A DNA stretch of 51,721 nucleotides from positions 1 through 51,721 of the forward strand of contig JAICKR010000004.1 of NCBI GenBank assembly GCA_025927835.1. Reading direction: 5' to 3'. Shown here in pieces: positions 35,890 through 45,200 of this stretch; positions within the stretch are counted from its first letter, which is position 1, and each line of letters starts with the position of its first letter. Position numbers and translations under genes: made by a program. This stretch comes from Jatrophihabitans sp. (GTDB taxonomy: Bacteria; Actinomycetota; Actinomycetes; Mycobacteriales; Jatrophihabitantaceae). The notes below the pieces were generated by a model, which worked only from the letters and a program-made list of their open reading frames with translations, was not told where the DNA came from and searched no databases.

Positions 35890-38327
35890 CGGTGACCGAG
35901 CAGGCGATGATCCGCGTCCGCGGCGCGCGCGTGCACAACCTGCGCGACGTCGACGTCGACATCCCGCGCGACGCGCTGGTCGTGGTCACCGGCGTCTCGG
36001 GGTCGGGCAAGTCGTCGCTGGCCTTCGGCACCGTGTACGCCGATGCGCAGGCGCGGTACCTGGAATCGGTGGCGCCCTATGCACGGCGGCTCATCGACCA
36101 GGTCGCGACACCCGAGGTCCGCGAAATCACCGGGCTGCCGCCGGCGGTCGCGCTGCAGCAGTCGCGGGGGGCATCGCAGTCCCGGTCGACCGTGGGCACG
36201 CTCACCGCCTTGTCGAACTCGCTGCGGATGCTCTTCTCCCGCGCCGGGACGTATCCCGCCGGCGCGCCGCGGCTGGATTCGGACGCCTTCTCCCCCAACA
36301 CACCGGCCGGCGCGTGCCCGCGGTGCCACGGTTTGGGCCGGGTGCACGAGGTCACCGAGGCCTCACTGGTACCCGACCCGGAGTTGTCGATCCGCGAGCG
36401 GGCGGTGGCGGCGTGGCCCGGTGCGTGGCAGGGCAAGAACTACCGCGACATCCTGGCGACGCTCGGTTACGACGTCGACCGGCCCTGGCGGGAACTGCCG
36501 CAGGCCGAGCGCGACTGGATCCTGTTCACCGACGAGACACCGATCGTGACCGTGCACGCCGAGCGCGAGGCACACCGCATCCAGCGGCCCTACCAGGGCA
36601 CGTACCAGAGCGCGCGCCGCTACGTCCTCCACACGCTCGCGACCACGCAGAGCGCGACGCTGCGCAGGAAGGCGCTGCAGCACGTCGAGGTGCGTCCGTG
36701 CCCGGTGTGCGGCGGCGCGGGACTTCGACCCGAGGCGTTGGCCGTCACCGTCACCGGCTCGACCATCGCCGAGCTGACCGCACTGCCGCTGACCGCACTC
36801 GCCGCACGGTTGCCGCAGGTGGGCGACGGCGATGTCGCGCGCACGATCGTGCCCGACCTGCTGGCCCGGATCGACGCGCTGACCGAGCTCGGGCTGGGCT
36901 ACCTCGCGATGAACCGGGCCACGCCCACGTTGTCGTCGGGCGAGCTGCAGCGGTTGCGCCTGGGCACCGCCCTGCGATCCACCCTGTTCGGCGTCGTCTA
37001 TGTGCTGGACGAGCCGTCGGCCGGGCTGCATCCCGCCGACCCCGAGGCGCTGCTCGGCGTGCTCGACCGGCTGCGCGCTGCCGGCAATTCGCTACTTGTC
37101 GTGGAGCACGAGATCGACGTCATCCGGCATGCCGACTGGCTGGTCGACGTCGGCCCGGGCGCGGGCACGCACGGCGGACGCGTCCTCTACAGCGGCCCGC
37201 CGGCCGGGCTCGGGCAGGTGGCGGAGTCGGTGACCGCTCGCTACCTCGACGGGCCGGCTGCTCTCGCGCCCCGGCACCGGGTGCCGACCGGCGTGGTCGA
37301 ACTGCGCGGCGTCACGCACCACAACCTGACCGACGTCGACGTCGGCGTCCCACTGGGTGTCTTCACCGCGGTCACCGGCGTGTCCGGATCAGGCAAGACG
37401 ACGCTGGTGACGGGCGTACTCGCCGCCGCGGTGCGCGAACGGCTCGGCGCGGCGCGCGCGTCCGATGACGACGACCCGGACGCGCCGCACACCGAGGACG
37501 ACACGACCGGCAGCACGCAGCGGATCACCGGCCTGGAGGCGATCGACCGGCTGGTCGAGGTCGACCAACGACCGATCGGGCGCACCCCACGCTCGAACCT
37601 GGCGACCTACACGGGGCTGTTCGACGGGGTGCGCAAGCTGTTCGCCGCGACCGACGAGGCGCGTCGCCGCGCGTATCAGGCCGGCCGCTTCTCGTTCAAC
37701 GTCGACGGCGGCCGTTGCGAGAACTGCCAGGGCGAGGGCGCGGTCGCCGTCGAGATGCTCTTCCTGCCCGGCACCTACTCGCCGTGCCCGGTGTGCCACG
37801 GCGCGCGCTACAACCCGCAGACTCTCGCGGTGCGCTACCGCGATCTCTCGATCGCGGACGTGCTGGCGCTCACCGTCGACGCAGCAGCGTCGTTCTTCGC
37901 CGACGTGCCCGCCGTAGCCCGCAGCCTGGACACCCTGCGCGACGTGGGGCTGGGCTATCTCACGCTGGGCCAGCCCGCCACCGAACTCTCCGGCGGCGAG
38001 GCTCAGCGGATCAAGCTGGCCACCGAACTGCAACGGGCCCGGCGCGGCCGGACGCTGTTCCTGCTGGACGAGCCCACGACCGGCCTGCACCCCGCCGACG
38101 TCGAGCAACTGATGGCTCTGCTCCACTCGCTCGTCGACGCCCGCAACACGGTGATCGTGGTCGAGCACGACATGACCGTCGTCGCCGGCGCCGACCACGT
38201 CATCGACCTGGGTCCGGGCGGTGGCGACGAAGGCGGGCGCATCGTCGCCATCGGTTCGCCTGCCGAGGTCGCCGCCTCGACCGCCAGCCGCACCGCCGCG
38301 TACCTGAAAGCGGCACTGCCCAGCTGA
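35886..38327 (+). CDS. Class II UvrA-like ABC ATPase
   Basis: 813 residues from an ATG that overlaps the DUF3556 stop (ATGA). Two ABC ATPase modules are complete: Walker A VSGSGKSS near residue 38 and VSGSGKTT near 498, with signature motifs [12 protein letters not shown] near 350 and [12 protein letters not shown] near 701. Zinc-type Cys motifs remain ([24 protein letters not shown] with [14 protein letters not shown]). Canonical UvrA has about 950 residues, and this protein is shorter in the N-terminal region where the UvrB-binding part lies. That matches class II UvrA paralogs, which are linked to resistance against DNA-binding drugs rather than general excision repair. It should bind DNA as a dimer. 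The coupling to a DUF3556 membrane protein is unusual. Confidence 0.9.
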   Translation: MTVTEQAMIRVRGARVHNLRDVDVDIPRDALVVVTGVSGSGKSSLAFGTVYADAQARYLESVAPYARRLIDQVATPEVREITGLPPAVALQQSRGASQSRSTVGTLTALSNSLRMLFSRAGTYPAGAPRLDSDAFSPNTPAGACPRCHGLGRVHEVTEASLVPDPELSIRERAVAAWPGAWQGKNYRDILATLGYDVDRPWRELPQAERDWILFTDETPIVTVHAEREAHRIQRPYQGTYQSARRYVLHTLATTQSATLRRKALQHVEVRPCPVCGGAGLRPEALAVTVTGSTIAELTALPLTALAARLPQVGDGDVARTIVPDLLARIDALTELGLGYLAMNRATPTLSSGELQRLRLGTALRSTLFGVVYVLDEPSAGLHPADPEALLGVLDRLRAAGNSLLVVEHEIDVIRHADWLVDVGPGAGTHGGRVLYSGPPAGLGQVAESVTARYLDGPAALAPRHRVPTGVVELRGVTHHNLTDVDVGVPLGVFTAVTGVSGSGKTTLVTGVLAAAVRERLGAARASDDDDPDAPHTEDDTTGSTQRITGLEAIDRLVEVDQRPIGRTPRSNLATYTGLFDGVRKLFAATDEARRRAYQAGRFSFNVDGGRCENCQGEGAVAVEMLFLPGTYSPCPVCHGARYNPQTLAVRYRDLSIADVLALTVDAAASFFADVPAVARSLDTLRDVGLGYLTLGQPATELSGGEAQRIKLATELQRARRGRTLFLLDEPTTGLHPADVEQLMALLHSLVDARNTVIVVEHDMTVVAGADHVIDLGPGGGDEGGRIVAIGSPAEVAASTASRTAAYLKAALPS

Positions 38328-38344
38328 GATCAGCTGGTCAGCTG
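38321..38344. terminator. Possible bidirectional terminator spanning both convergent stop codons
   Basis: CAGCTGA (38321-38327) recurs inverted as TCAGCTG (38330-38336) and again at 38338-38344. Pairing of the first with the third gives a 7-bp stem with a 10-base loop. The stop codons of the UvrA-like gene and the amidohydrolase gene both lie inside these repeats, only 2 bases apart. Confidence 0.35.
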
Positions 38345-39436
38345 ATACACCTCGCGGGCGTTGCCGCTGAACATCCGCTCGGCGGCGTCGTCCAGCCATC
38401 CGTTGCGCGTCTGCGCCGAGAGCCGTTCACGCACGACGGCCCAGGCGTCGCGCAGCACGCCGGCGGCGAACCAGTGCGTCTCGGGCACCCCGTGTCCGTC
38501 GGTGCCGAACAGGACCCGGTCGACCGGCGCAAGGTCGAGCAGGCGCAGCAGCCGGTCGGCCGTCGTCGCCGGGCTGAACAGGTTCACCAGCGAGAACTCG
38601 GCCCAGAGGTTCGGATGCACGAACGTCAGGTACGCGAGTTGCTCGTGCCAGGGATAGCCGGCGTGGATGAGCACGACGTTCGCAGCCGCACCTTCCGCCG
38701 TACGCAGGACGTCGTCGAGCAACACCGGATGTGCGTCCGCCAGCCGGATCTCCGAGTCGCCGAAGCCGGTGTGGATCTGGATCGGCAGGCCGAGGTCGGC
38801 GCACTGCGCGAACGTCCGGCGCAGCAGGTAGTCGCGCAGCAGCTTGGCCCGCCGCCGGACCGGTCCCTCGGTCGCCACGGAGCGGTATGCCTGCTCCGCG
38901 GTGACCGTCGGGTCCACCGCGAGTCCGGTGCGATAGGCGAGGACGGTCTTCAGCCCCGCCGCCCCGTTGGCGGCGCCGGACTCGATGAAGTCCGAAAGCG
39001 CGGATTCGATGTGCCGGCCGTCGGCGCCCTGAGCCAGAAGGGGGTCGATGAGCGCTTCGACACGCAGCAAGGACCACGTGGGCGCGCCGGACACGGCCTC
39101 GTACCTGGCGAGATCACCGGGCCCGAGCGGTGTGGGCCCGCCGTCGAGCAGCATGCCGCCGATGCCGGCATCGGCGAACAGGCGCCGGACGTAGGCGGGC
39201 CAGTCGTGGGCCGCCGCCTGCTCGCGCGCCGGCAGGACGTCGTCCGGCGTGCAGTCGAGCAGCGCCGCCAACCGGTGGCACAGCATCTCGAGCATCAGCC
39301 GGTGCGGCGCCGCCTGCTGGCGCCGGCCTTGCGCGGCATCGCCGACCAGGAGCGACATTTCCCCGAGGTCCAACGGCTCGGGTGTGAGCGGAAAGGGATG
39401 AGCGTGGTCGTCGAGCAGCGCGGGTGATTCAGTCAC
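38330..39436 (-). CDS. Amidohydrolase family 2 protein, FluG N-domain-like
   Basis: 368 residues from a GTG that overlaps the permease stop by 4 bases (GTGA). A metal-binding HxH occurs near the N-terminus (LLDDHAHPF), followed by IQIHTGFGDSE, VVLIHAGYPWHEQ and LFGTDGHGVPE, the His and Asp ligands expected in TIM-barrel amidohydrolases of this family. It is the last gene of the regulator-ligase-Dabb-permease-amidohydrolase operon. In fungal FluG an amidohydrolase of this type is fused to a glutamine-synthetase-like domain; here the two are separate genes in one operon. Hydrolysis of an amide, perhaps a gamma-glutamyl or cyclic product of the pathway, is inferred from context only. Confidence 0.88.
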   Translation of the reverse strand: MTESPALLDDHAHPFPLTPEPLDLGEMSLLVGDAAQGRRQQAAPHRLMLEMLCHRLAALLDCTPDDVLPAREQAAAHDWPAYVRRLFADAGIGGMLLDGGPTPLGPGDLARYEAVSGAPTWSLLRVEALIDPLLAQGADGRHIESALSDFIESGAANGAAGLKTVLAYRTGLAVDPTVTAEQAYRSVATEGPVRRRAKLLRDYLLRRTFAQCADLGLPIQIHTGFGDSEIRLADAHPVLLDDVLRTAEGAAANVVLIHAGYPWHEQLAYLTFVHPNLWAEFSLVNLFSPATTADRLLRLLDLAPVDRVLFGTDGHGVPETHWFAAGVLRDAWAVVRERLSAQTRNGWLDDAAERMFSGNAREVYQLTS

Positions 39437-40929
39437 GTGATGATCGGCGCCGCCTTGCCCAGCGCGTTCGGGTCGTCCAGATCCGCGGCGTCTTCACCGC
39501 CCTCTTCGCCGAGGATCGACCCGATACGTTCCACGGCTTCGGGATTGCGAGAACGCAGCGCGAGAAGCACGAGGAGGCCGACCACGATCCACGCCAACGC
39601 GACGTACGGCGTGTAGTCGAGCGGAGTGGGTGGCACCGGATAGATCGATCCGTAGAGCGCGGCGCCGAAGACCGCAGCGCCGATCAGCGGGACGACCACG
39701 TGGGCGAGCGGGTTCCAGCGGCTGTGCGTGCGTCGGAAGAAGATGATGCCGCCGAAGCACAGCATGATGTAGACGACGATCACGACGAGCGTGCCCAGCG
39801 TGGCCCAGAAGAAGTACGTGAGCAGCGCCGGCCCGGCGCCGAGGTCGTCCGTGAACCCGTACCAGCTGATCAATGCCATGCCGACACTCGCGGTGGCGAC
39901 CAGCAGCGTGGCGTTGGCCGGCGTGTGGAAGCGGTGGTGGGTACGTCCCAGCCAGCGCGGGGCCACGCCTTCCCGACCCATCGCGTACACGGTGCGCGTC
40001 GATGCCGTCGCGCAGGCGACGCAGACGATGAACGCCGACAGCATGGCGCCGATCTCGGTCAGCGTGCCCACCCACCCGGTCAGATAGCGGTCCGCGATCG
40101 TCTTCAGCGGCAATGGATCGCCGGAGAGCTTGTCGACGCCGTCCCCGATGGCCATCGAGTAGGTCGTCCACAGGTAGAACAGGATCGCGAACACGGTGGC
40201 CGCGATGATCGCGATGGGAATGTTTCGCCTCGGATTCCTGGTCTCCTCGCCGAAGTCCGCGGCGGTTTCGAAGCCGATGTAGGAGGTGACGCCGAGGATG
40301 ATCCCGTAGAACACCCCGTGGAAGCCGCCACTCACGGTGTGCGAGAAGGTGAACGGCGCTCCCGTGTTGCCGTGCGCGCCACCCTTCGCCGTGGTCACCA
40401 GGTTGATGATCAGGATGACGGCGACGGTCAGGACCCCGATGAGCAGTTGCAGCCGAGTGGTGACCTTGATGCGGACGATCGACAGCCCGACCAGCAGCGC
40501 CATGCCGATGAGGAACAGCCAGAACCACCAGCTCTCGTCCAGCCCGACGAGATCACTGAAGAGGTACGCCACACCGGCCATCGTCATCGGCACGAAGCAG
40601 GCCAACCCGAACGCGTAGAGCCAACCGGCCATGAATCCGGCGGACTTCCCGAGGCTGCGGCTGGCGTAGGTGTATGCGTAGCCCGCCGAAGCCATCCGGC
40701 GCGTGAAGCCGATGACCACGAAGGCCAGCGCCAGGCAGCCGATGCCGCCGAGCAGGAAGGCCAGCGGGGTGGATCCGCCTGCGGTCGCCGCGACGCCCGG
40801 CACGTTGAGGAACGAGGCCATGCCCGGCGCGATCACCGATACCGAGATCGCGATCGCGTCGGGGAGGGTCAGCGAGCCTTTGGCGAGCTGCTGGTCCGGG
40901 GCGAGCTGCGTGCTGGATTGGACGGCCAT
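39433..40929 (-). CDS. APC superfamily amino acid/amine permease
   Basis: 498 residues. ATG 40929 is preferred because AAGGAG lies 5 bases upstream; a GTG two codons earlier overlaps the Dabb stop but has no room for a ribosome site. Twelve or more hydrophobic spans are visible. Span 1 carries the substrate-binding turn of APC transporters (DAIAISVSVIAPGMASFLNV), and span 3 follows as MASAGYAYTYASRSLGKSAGFMAGW. The central part GFETAADFGEETRNPRRNIPIAIIA is the family signature after span 6. It sits in the cytoplasmic membrane and probably imports the amine or amino acid handled by the neighbouring ligase. Confidence 0.93.
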   Translation of the reverse strand: MAVQSSTQLAPDQQLAKGSLTLPDAIAISVSVIAPGMASFLNVPGVAATAGGSTPLAFLLGGIGCLALAFVVIGFTRRMASAGYAYTYASRSLGKSAGFMAGWLYAFGLACFVPMTMAGVAYLFSDLVGLDESWWFWLFLIGMALLVGLSIVRIKVTTRLQLLIGVLTVAVILIINLVTTAKGGAHGNTGAPFTFSHTVSGGFHGVFYGIILGVTSYIGFETAADFGEETRNPRRNIPIAIIAATVFAILFYLWTTYSMAIGDGVDKLSGDPLPLKTIADRYLTGWVGTLTEIGAMLSAFIVCVACATASTRTVYAMGREGVAPRWLGRTHHRFHTPANATLLVATASVGMALISWYGFTDDLGAGPALLTYFFWATLGTLVVIVVYIMLCFGGIIFFRRTHSRWNPLAHVVVPLIGAAVFGAALYGSIYPVPPTPLDYTPYVALAWIVVGLLVLLALRSRNPEAVERIGSILGEEGGEDAADLDDPNALGKAAPIIT

Positions 40930-40931
40930 CG

Positions 40932-41279
40932 TCACTCCTTCGGCAGAAGCACAGCGTCTTCGGTGAGCAAGTAGTCGAACGCAAGCGGCGTGATGTTGTT
41001 GTCGATGACCCAGGACAGGAACTTCTGGTGCACCGGGTGGGCCTGATAGCTGCGCATCTTCTCTACGCTGTCGAATTCCATGTAGAGCAGGTACTGATAG
41101 CCGCGGGCGCGGTCGGTGAACAGGGCTTCACCGAACCGCAGGGCTCGGATTCCGGGGATGTTGTCCGGCCATTCGCGGATGTAGGAGTGGATGTCGCCGG
41201 CCTGCTCGGCCGTCGGCTCGTCCGGAAAACTGAACAGCACGACATGCTGGAGTACGGGCGAGCCCGCGGCGCTCGCCAT
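40932..41279 (-). CDS. Dabb-domain (stress-responsive A/B barrel) protein
   Basis: 115 residues. The ATG overlaps the ligase stop by one base (TGATG), so translation is coupled. The Dabb pattern is complete: LQHVVLFSF at the first strand, QYLLYMEFDSVEKMRSYQAHPVHQKFLSWV in the middle. Such small dimeric ferredoxin-like barrels often act as decarboxylases, cyclases or monooxygenase-type enzymes, or bind metabolites. Its fixed place between ligase and permease suggests a catalytic or scavenging step in the same pathway. Which one cannot be read from the sequence. Confidence 0.85.
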   Translation of the reverse strand: MASAAGSPVLQHVVLFSFPDEPTAEQAGDIHSYIREWPDNIPGIRALRFGEALFTDRARGYQYLLYMEFDSVEKMRSYQAHPVHQKFLSWVIDNNITPLAFDYLLTEDAVLLPKE

Positions 41280-42781
41280 CAGTAGAACTCGAAGTACTCG
41301 CGCATCTGCCAGGCGGCGGATGCGTCGTCCGGATCGTCGGCGGCCTCGCAGGCGGCACGATGCCGACCTGTCTCCGCGCGCTTCATCATGAGGTAGTAGT
41401 CGACGAATTCCGTTCCGAACTGCTCGCGGTAGAGCGTGTCCTTGTCCAGGGCGTCGAGCGCCTCGTCCAGAGAGGTCGGCAGCGGCTTCGCCTCGGCCAC
41501 GTACGGGTCCTCCTCGATCCGCGCCGGCGGCTGGAGCTGCCGTTCGACGCCGTCGAGGCCGGCAGCCAGGTCCGCCGCCAGGTAGAGATAGGGGTTGGCC
41601 GCGGGCTCGCCGACCCGGTCTTCGAGGTGCGTGCCGGGATCACCGGGCCCGCCCTGCACCCGCACCATCGCGCCGCGGTTCTCCACCGCCCAGCAGATCC
41701 GGTCCGGGGCGAACGAGTACGGCTGGAAGCGGGTGTAGCCGTTGACGGTCGGGGTGGCGAACGCGGTCATCGCCGCGGCGTGCTCGAGCAGACCGCCGAT
41801 GTAGCTGACACCCAGCTCCGACAGCACCTCATCCTCCGCGGTGAACGCGTTCTCCCCGGCCGAATCGAGCAACGAGAGATGCAGGTGCCAACCGGAGGCG
41901 AAGAAGTTCGGCAGGATGGGTTTGCACATGAAGGTCGCGAGCAGCCCGCGCCGCGCGCAGATCTGCTTGATCGCGCTCCGGAACAGGACCATCGCGTCGG
42001 CCGTGCCGAGCCCCGGCCGCGGGCTGAGACTGAACTCCATCTGGCCGGGGCCCCACTCGTCCTCCATCGACCGCGGCAGCAACCCCACCGCACCGAGGCC
42101 GTCGCGCAGCGCGATGAGCGTCTCGTTGACCGAGTCGAGCCGGACTTCGGACAGGTACTGGTAGCCGAGCTGGAACGGTTCCACGCGCGGCACGGCAGCC
42201 GGCTGCGTGGTCGCGTCCAACGAGATGTTCGGGTCACAGAGGCGGGTGATGTAGAACTCGACCTCGAGGCCACTGAGGTAGCTCAACGAACGCTGCTCGA
42301 GGCGTTCCAGTTGGTTGCGCAGGATCCGGCGTGGGTCGAGCGGCATCGGGCGTCCGTTGCTGAAGTACGCGTCGGAGAGCATCCACCCGGTGCCCGGCGA
42401 CCACGGCAGGACCTGGAAGGTCGTCGGGTCGGGCACGATGACGATGTCCGGGAAGCCGGTGAACTCCTCGATCCCGAACCCGCCGCCGCGGACGAAGGCG
42501 GGAGGGAACACGGTGTTCGCGGAATCCAGGCTGTAGATCGCGCCCGAGAAGTCCAGGCCGTTGCGGAATGCGGCGATGGCGGCGTCCGGGGAGAGGAACT
42601 TCCCCCGCGGCTGGCCGTGCTGGTCCACGATGATCACCCGAATCGTCTGCAGACCCGACTCACGGATCCGGGCGGTGACCTCGTCGGCGGCCTCGCGTTG
42701 CTCGTCGGTGTGCAGCTGATGAGTGCTGACGAAATCGTGCTGGCCGACGCCGGCGGTCCGGGACGGATCTGGCTGCTTCAT
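41279..42781 (-). CDS. Glutamine-synthetase-like gamma-glutamyl ligase
   Basis: 500 residues; the ATG overlaps the regulator stop by 4 bases (ATGA). The glutamine synthetase fold is clear: GLEVEFYI (metal-binding Glu), DEWGPGQMEFSL, FASGWHLHLSL (the ATP/Glu-site His), RFQPYSFAPDRICWAVENRGAMVRV and ANPYLYLAADLAAGLDGV. Two sites differ from true glutamine synthetase. The usual R-x-E-x-R at the glutamate/phosphate site is HLEDR (His near residue 385), and the DGSS region of the ammonium site is replaced by FSGAIYSLDSANTV. The adenylylation Tyr segment is not recognisable. This points to ligation of glutamate to an amine, as in GlnA3/GlnA4- or PuuA-type enzymes, and its permease and amidotransferase neighbours agree. 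The amine is unknown. Confidence 0.88.
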   Translation of the reverse strand: MKQPDPSRTAGVGQHDFVSTHQLHTDEQREAADEVTARIRESGLQTIRVIIVDQHGQPRGKFLSPDAAIAAFRNGLDFSGAIYSLDSANTVFPPAFVRGGGFGIEEFTGFPDIVIVPDPTTFQVLPWSPGTGWMLSDAYFSNGRPMPLDPRRILRNQLERLEQRSLSYLSGLEVEFYITRLCDPNISLDATTQPAAVPRVEPFQLGYQYLSEVRLDSVNETLIALRDGLGAVGLLPRSMEDEWGPGQMEFSLSPRPGLGTADAMVLFRSAIKQICARRGLLATFMCKPILPNFFASGWHLHLSLLDSAGENAFTAEDEVLSELGVSYIGGLLEHAAAMTAFATPTVNGYTRFQPYSFAPDRICWAVENRGAMVRVQGGPGDPGTHLEDRVGEPAANPYLYLAADLAAGLDGVERQLQPPARIEEDPYVAEAKPLPTSLDEALDALDKDTLYREQFGTEFVDYYLMMKRAETGRHRAACEAADDPDDASAAWQMREYFEFY

Positions 42782-43395
42782 CGGGACGCGTTCCGTTGCG
42801 TCGTCCCGGCGGTCGTCTCGGCGCGCGCCACCTGGTTGTCGAGCATCGCGGTCAACAGCTCCTCGGCGGTGTTCTTCGGTTTCATCTGGGCGATGGTGAT
42901 GGACGTTTCGGTGCGCTGGATGCCTTCGATCTGCCAGATGTGGTTCAGCAACAGATCGCGGAGATGGCCCTCGTCCCGCGCGCGTAGGCGGACGAGCATG
43001 TCGAACGGCCCGGTGACGAGGAGCACCTCGTCGATCTCGGGGATGTTCGACAGTTCCTCCATGACGAGTCCGAGCTGGTAGCCGGGAACCGCGGTGATCG
43101 TCAGGTAGACGGTGGTCTGATAACCGAGCGCGCTCCAGTCGACACGCACGCCATAGCCGGTGATCACCTGCCGGCGTTCCAGCCGAGCGATCCGTTCCGC
43201 GATCGCCGGGGCGGACATCTGCATCTCGCGTGCGAGGCTGCGCTGCGACAAGCGCGCGTCGCGGCTGAGCAGGCGCAGGATGCGCAGGTCGACCGCGTCG
43301 AGGGCGATCGGCGCGGACGGTGTCGCGGCGTGGTCACGAATGGTCCGCAGCGGGGTGCCCGTCGGTTGAACCGACCGGCGCTTCGCTTGAGCCAT
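42778..43395 (-). CDS. Lrp/AsnC family transcriptional regulator
   Basis: 205 residues from ATG 43395, with GGAAGG upstream. The N-terminal HTH (LDAVDLRILRLLSRDARLSQRSLAREMQMSAPAIAERIARLERRQVITGY) and the RAM ligand-binding domain (VYLTITAVPGYQLGLVMEEL; EVLLVTGPFDMLVRLRARDEGHLRDLLLNHIW; TETSITIAQ) are both complete. An extra basic stretch of about 35 residues precedes the HTH. As first gene of the ligase operon and divergent from the aminotransferase operon, it probably senses an amino acid or pathway intermediate and controls both arms. Confidence 0.95.
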   Translation of the reverse strand: MAQAKRRSVQPTGTPLRTIRDHAATPSAPIALDAVDLRILRLLSRDARLSQRSLAREMQMSAPAIAERIARLERRQVITGYGVRVDWSALGYQTTVYLTITAVPGYQLGLVMEELSNIPEIDEVLLVTGPFDMLVRLRARDEGHLRDLLLNHIWQIEGIQRTETSITIAQMKPKNTAEELLTAMLDNQVARAETTAGTTQRNASR

Positions 43396-43471
43396 CTCGC
43401 CTTCCGTCCATGCGTGCCGAAGTATGAATCGGTTGTCAGGAGCAAGGTAGCGGTGCAGTATTGCTGCTGAG

Positions 43472-43508
43472 CGTAAGCTCGTGCACAGAATCGTCTGGCG
43501 AACGTAAG
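43472..43508. promoter_or_regulatory. CGTAAG direct repeats in the divergent regulator/aminotransferase control region
   Basis: CGTAAG occurs at 43472-43477 and 43503-43508, a separation of 31 bp or about three helical turns, inside the 124-base region between the divergent operons. Lrp/AsnC proteins are multimers that often contact several phased sites. Whether these repeats are their sites is inferred. Confidence 0.35.
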
Positions 43509-43519
43509 GCGCTGTCAAG

Positions 43520-44752
43520 ATGGAATCGGGTTCTGCTCCACGGTTGGCCACCGACCCCCAATCGCCCGACTGGACCGGGCGGCTCGCCGTCCGGACGCGC
43601 GGTCGCGACGGCACCCTGTCGGCGATCCTCGCGACGGCCAACGCCGAGGGGATCATCAACTTCTCCGGCGGCTTCCCCGAGCACGCCCTGTTCCCGACCG
43701 ATGTGCTCCATCCCTTGGTGGAGAAGCTCCTGCACGATGACGCCTCCGTTGCGCTGCAGTACGCGCCGACGGAAGGCATCGCGAGCACGCGCGCGCAGCT
43801 ACGCGACCAACTCGAGGAACGCCAGGGCCGACGCCCGGCGGAATCCGAGCTCATGGTGACCAGCGGCGGGATCGACGCCATCACGCTGATCGCGAAGAGC
43901 ATGCTCGACCCGAATGACACGGTCGTCGTCGAGGAACCGAGCTATGTCGGAGCAGTCACCGGCTTCACCAGCTTCGACGGGACGGTGCTCGGGATACCGA
44001 TCGATTCCGACGGACTCGACGTCGAGGCACTGGCGCGTCTGCTCGAAGGCGGGGCGCGTCCGAAGCTGCTCTACGTCATCCCGGAGCATCAGAACCCGAC
44101 CGGCTGGACGCTGTCCGCCGACCGACGACCGGCGCTCGTCGAGCTCTGCCGGCGCTATGGGGTGTTGATCGTCGAGGACGTCGCCTACCGCGAGCTGAGT
44201 TTCAGCGCCGAAGTCGCGCCGAGCCTGTGGTCGCTGGGGCCGGACGTCGTCGTGCAGATCGGCACGTTCTCCAAGACGTTCTTTCCCGGCGTCCGACTCG
44301 GCTGGGCCGCAGGCCCGGCGCCGATCATCGCCCAGATGGTCTTCGCCAAGCAGAACTCCGACCAGTGCGCCGGCGCGCTGGGCCAGCGGTTGCTCGAGGA
44401 GTTCGTCCGCGCCGGCTATTACGACGAGCATCTCGCACGGGCCCGAGCTCTCTATCAGCGCCGCGCGGCCGCGATGGAGGCCGCGCTGAGTGAACAGTTC
44501 GCCGGCACTCGCGCTACCTGGTCGCATCCGGACGGCGGCTTCTTCTGTTGGCTGCGGCTGCCCGGCGTCGATACGACCGCGCTCGCAGCCCGTGCGCGCG
44601 ACGACGACGTCGCCTTCGTCCCCGGTGCCGGATTCTTCGCCGGCATCGCGGATTCCGAGCACCTCAGACTGTCCTACAGCCGCGTCAGCGAACCGGACAT
44701 CGGCGAAGGCATCGCCAGACTGGCTTCCGCTGCCGGCTACTCCCGCCCGTGA
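43520..44752 (+). CDS. PLP-dependent aminotransferase, class I/II fold (2-aminoadipate/MocR-type catalytic domain)
   Basis: 410 residues from ATG 43520. The PLP lysine is K252 in GTFSKTFFPGVRLGWAAG. Upstream landmarks are INFSGGFPEHALFPTD, QYAPTEGIASTRAQL, MVTSGGIDAITLIAKSMLDPNDTVVVEEPSYVG, IPEHQNPTGWTLSADRR (the NPTG loop) and VEDVAYRELSF (Asp for the pyridine nitrogen). The last part, GGFFCWLRLPG, matches the same branch as LysN and kynurenine/aminoadipate aminotransferases. It is the first gene of the plus-strand arm of the amine locus, divergent from the AsnC gene. It probably moves the amino group of the imported compound or a derivative to a keto acid; the substrate is not fixed. Confidence 0.93.
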   Translation: MESGSAPRLATDPQSPDWTGRLAVRTRGRDGTLSAILATANAEGIINFSGGFPEHALFPTDVLHPLVEKLLHDDASVALQYAPTEGIASTRAQLRDQLEERQGRRPAESELMVTSGGIDAITLIAKSMLDPNDTVVVEEPSYVGAVTGFTSFDGTVLGIPIDSDGLDVEALARLLEGGARPKLLYVIPEHQNPTGWTLSADRRPALVELCRRYGVLIVEDVAYRELSFSAEVAPSLWSLGPDVVVQIGTFSKTFFPGVRLGWAAGPAPIIAQMVFAKQNSDQCAGALGQRLLEEFVRAGYYDEHLARARALYQRRAAAMEAALSEQFAGTRATWSHPDGGFFCWLRLPGVDTTALAARARDDDVAFVPGAGFFAGIADSEHLRLSYSRVSEPDIGEGIARLASAAGYSRP

Positions 44753-44770
44753 CGTACCGAGAGGATCTGC

Positions 44771-45199
44771 ATGTCCCACCCGCACTTCAGTGTTGACGCG
44801 GACGGCGAGCCGACGGCCAAGGGCCGGTTCGTCGACGTCCCCGACATCGAGACGGTCGAGTACGTACCCGGGCTCACGTTCCGGCCGGTGCTCGGTGAGA
44901 AGTCGCTGGTCAACTTCGTGTCGTTCGAGCCGCATACCGAGGCGCCGATGCACGTCCATGCCGAGGAGCAGGTCGTGGTCGTCACCGAGGGCGAGTTCGA
45001 CTTCACCATCGACGGCGAGACCCGCACGATGCGGGTCGGTGATGTTGCGGTGATTCCGTCGTGGGTGCCGCACGGGGCGCGGACCGGTGACAAGCCGTGC
45101 CGCGAGATCGACATGTTCACGCCTCCTCGTGCGACGTTGATCGAGCATGCGCGGGAGCAGATCCGTACCGGCGCGCCGGTCGACGAGTCGCCGGTCTGA
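44771..45199 (+). CDS. Single-domain cupin protein
   Basis: 142 residues, ATG 44771 with GAGAGGA 6 bases upstream and 18 bases after the aminotransferase gene. Cupin motif 1 is PHTEAPMHVHAEEQVVVVTEGEFDF, with His residues and a Glu as expected for metal binding; motif 2 is MRVGDVAVIPSWVPHGART. The domain is probably a metal-dependent dioxygenase, isomerase or sugar/acid-binding enzyme. It lies between the aminotransferase and the SDR gene, so it may process an intermediate formed by the former. Confidence 0.9.
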   Translation: MSHPHFSVDADGEPTAKGRFVDVPDIETVEYVPGLTFRPVLGEKSLVNFVSFEPHTEAPMHVHAEEQVVVVTEGEFDFTIDGETRTMRVGDVAVIPSWVPHGARTGDKPCREIDMFTPPRATLIEHAREQIRTGAPVDESPV

Positions 45200-45200
45200 G

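Noticed and set aside
43396-43920. N-terminal extension of the AsnC regulator by 175 residues
   Set aside because: It overlaps the aminotransferase gene and has no family similarity; ATG 43395 has a ribosome site.
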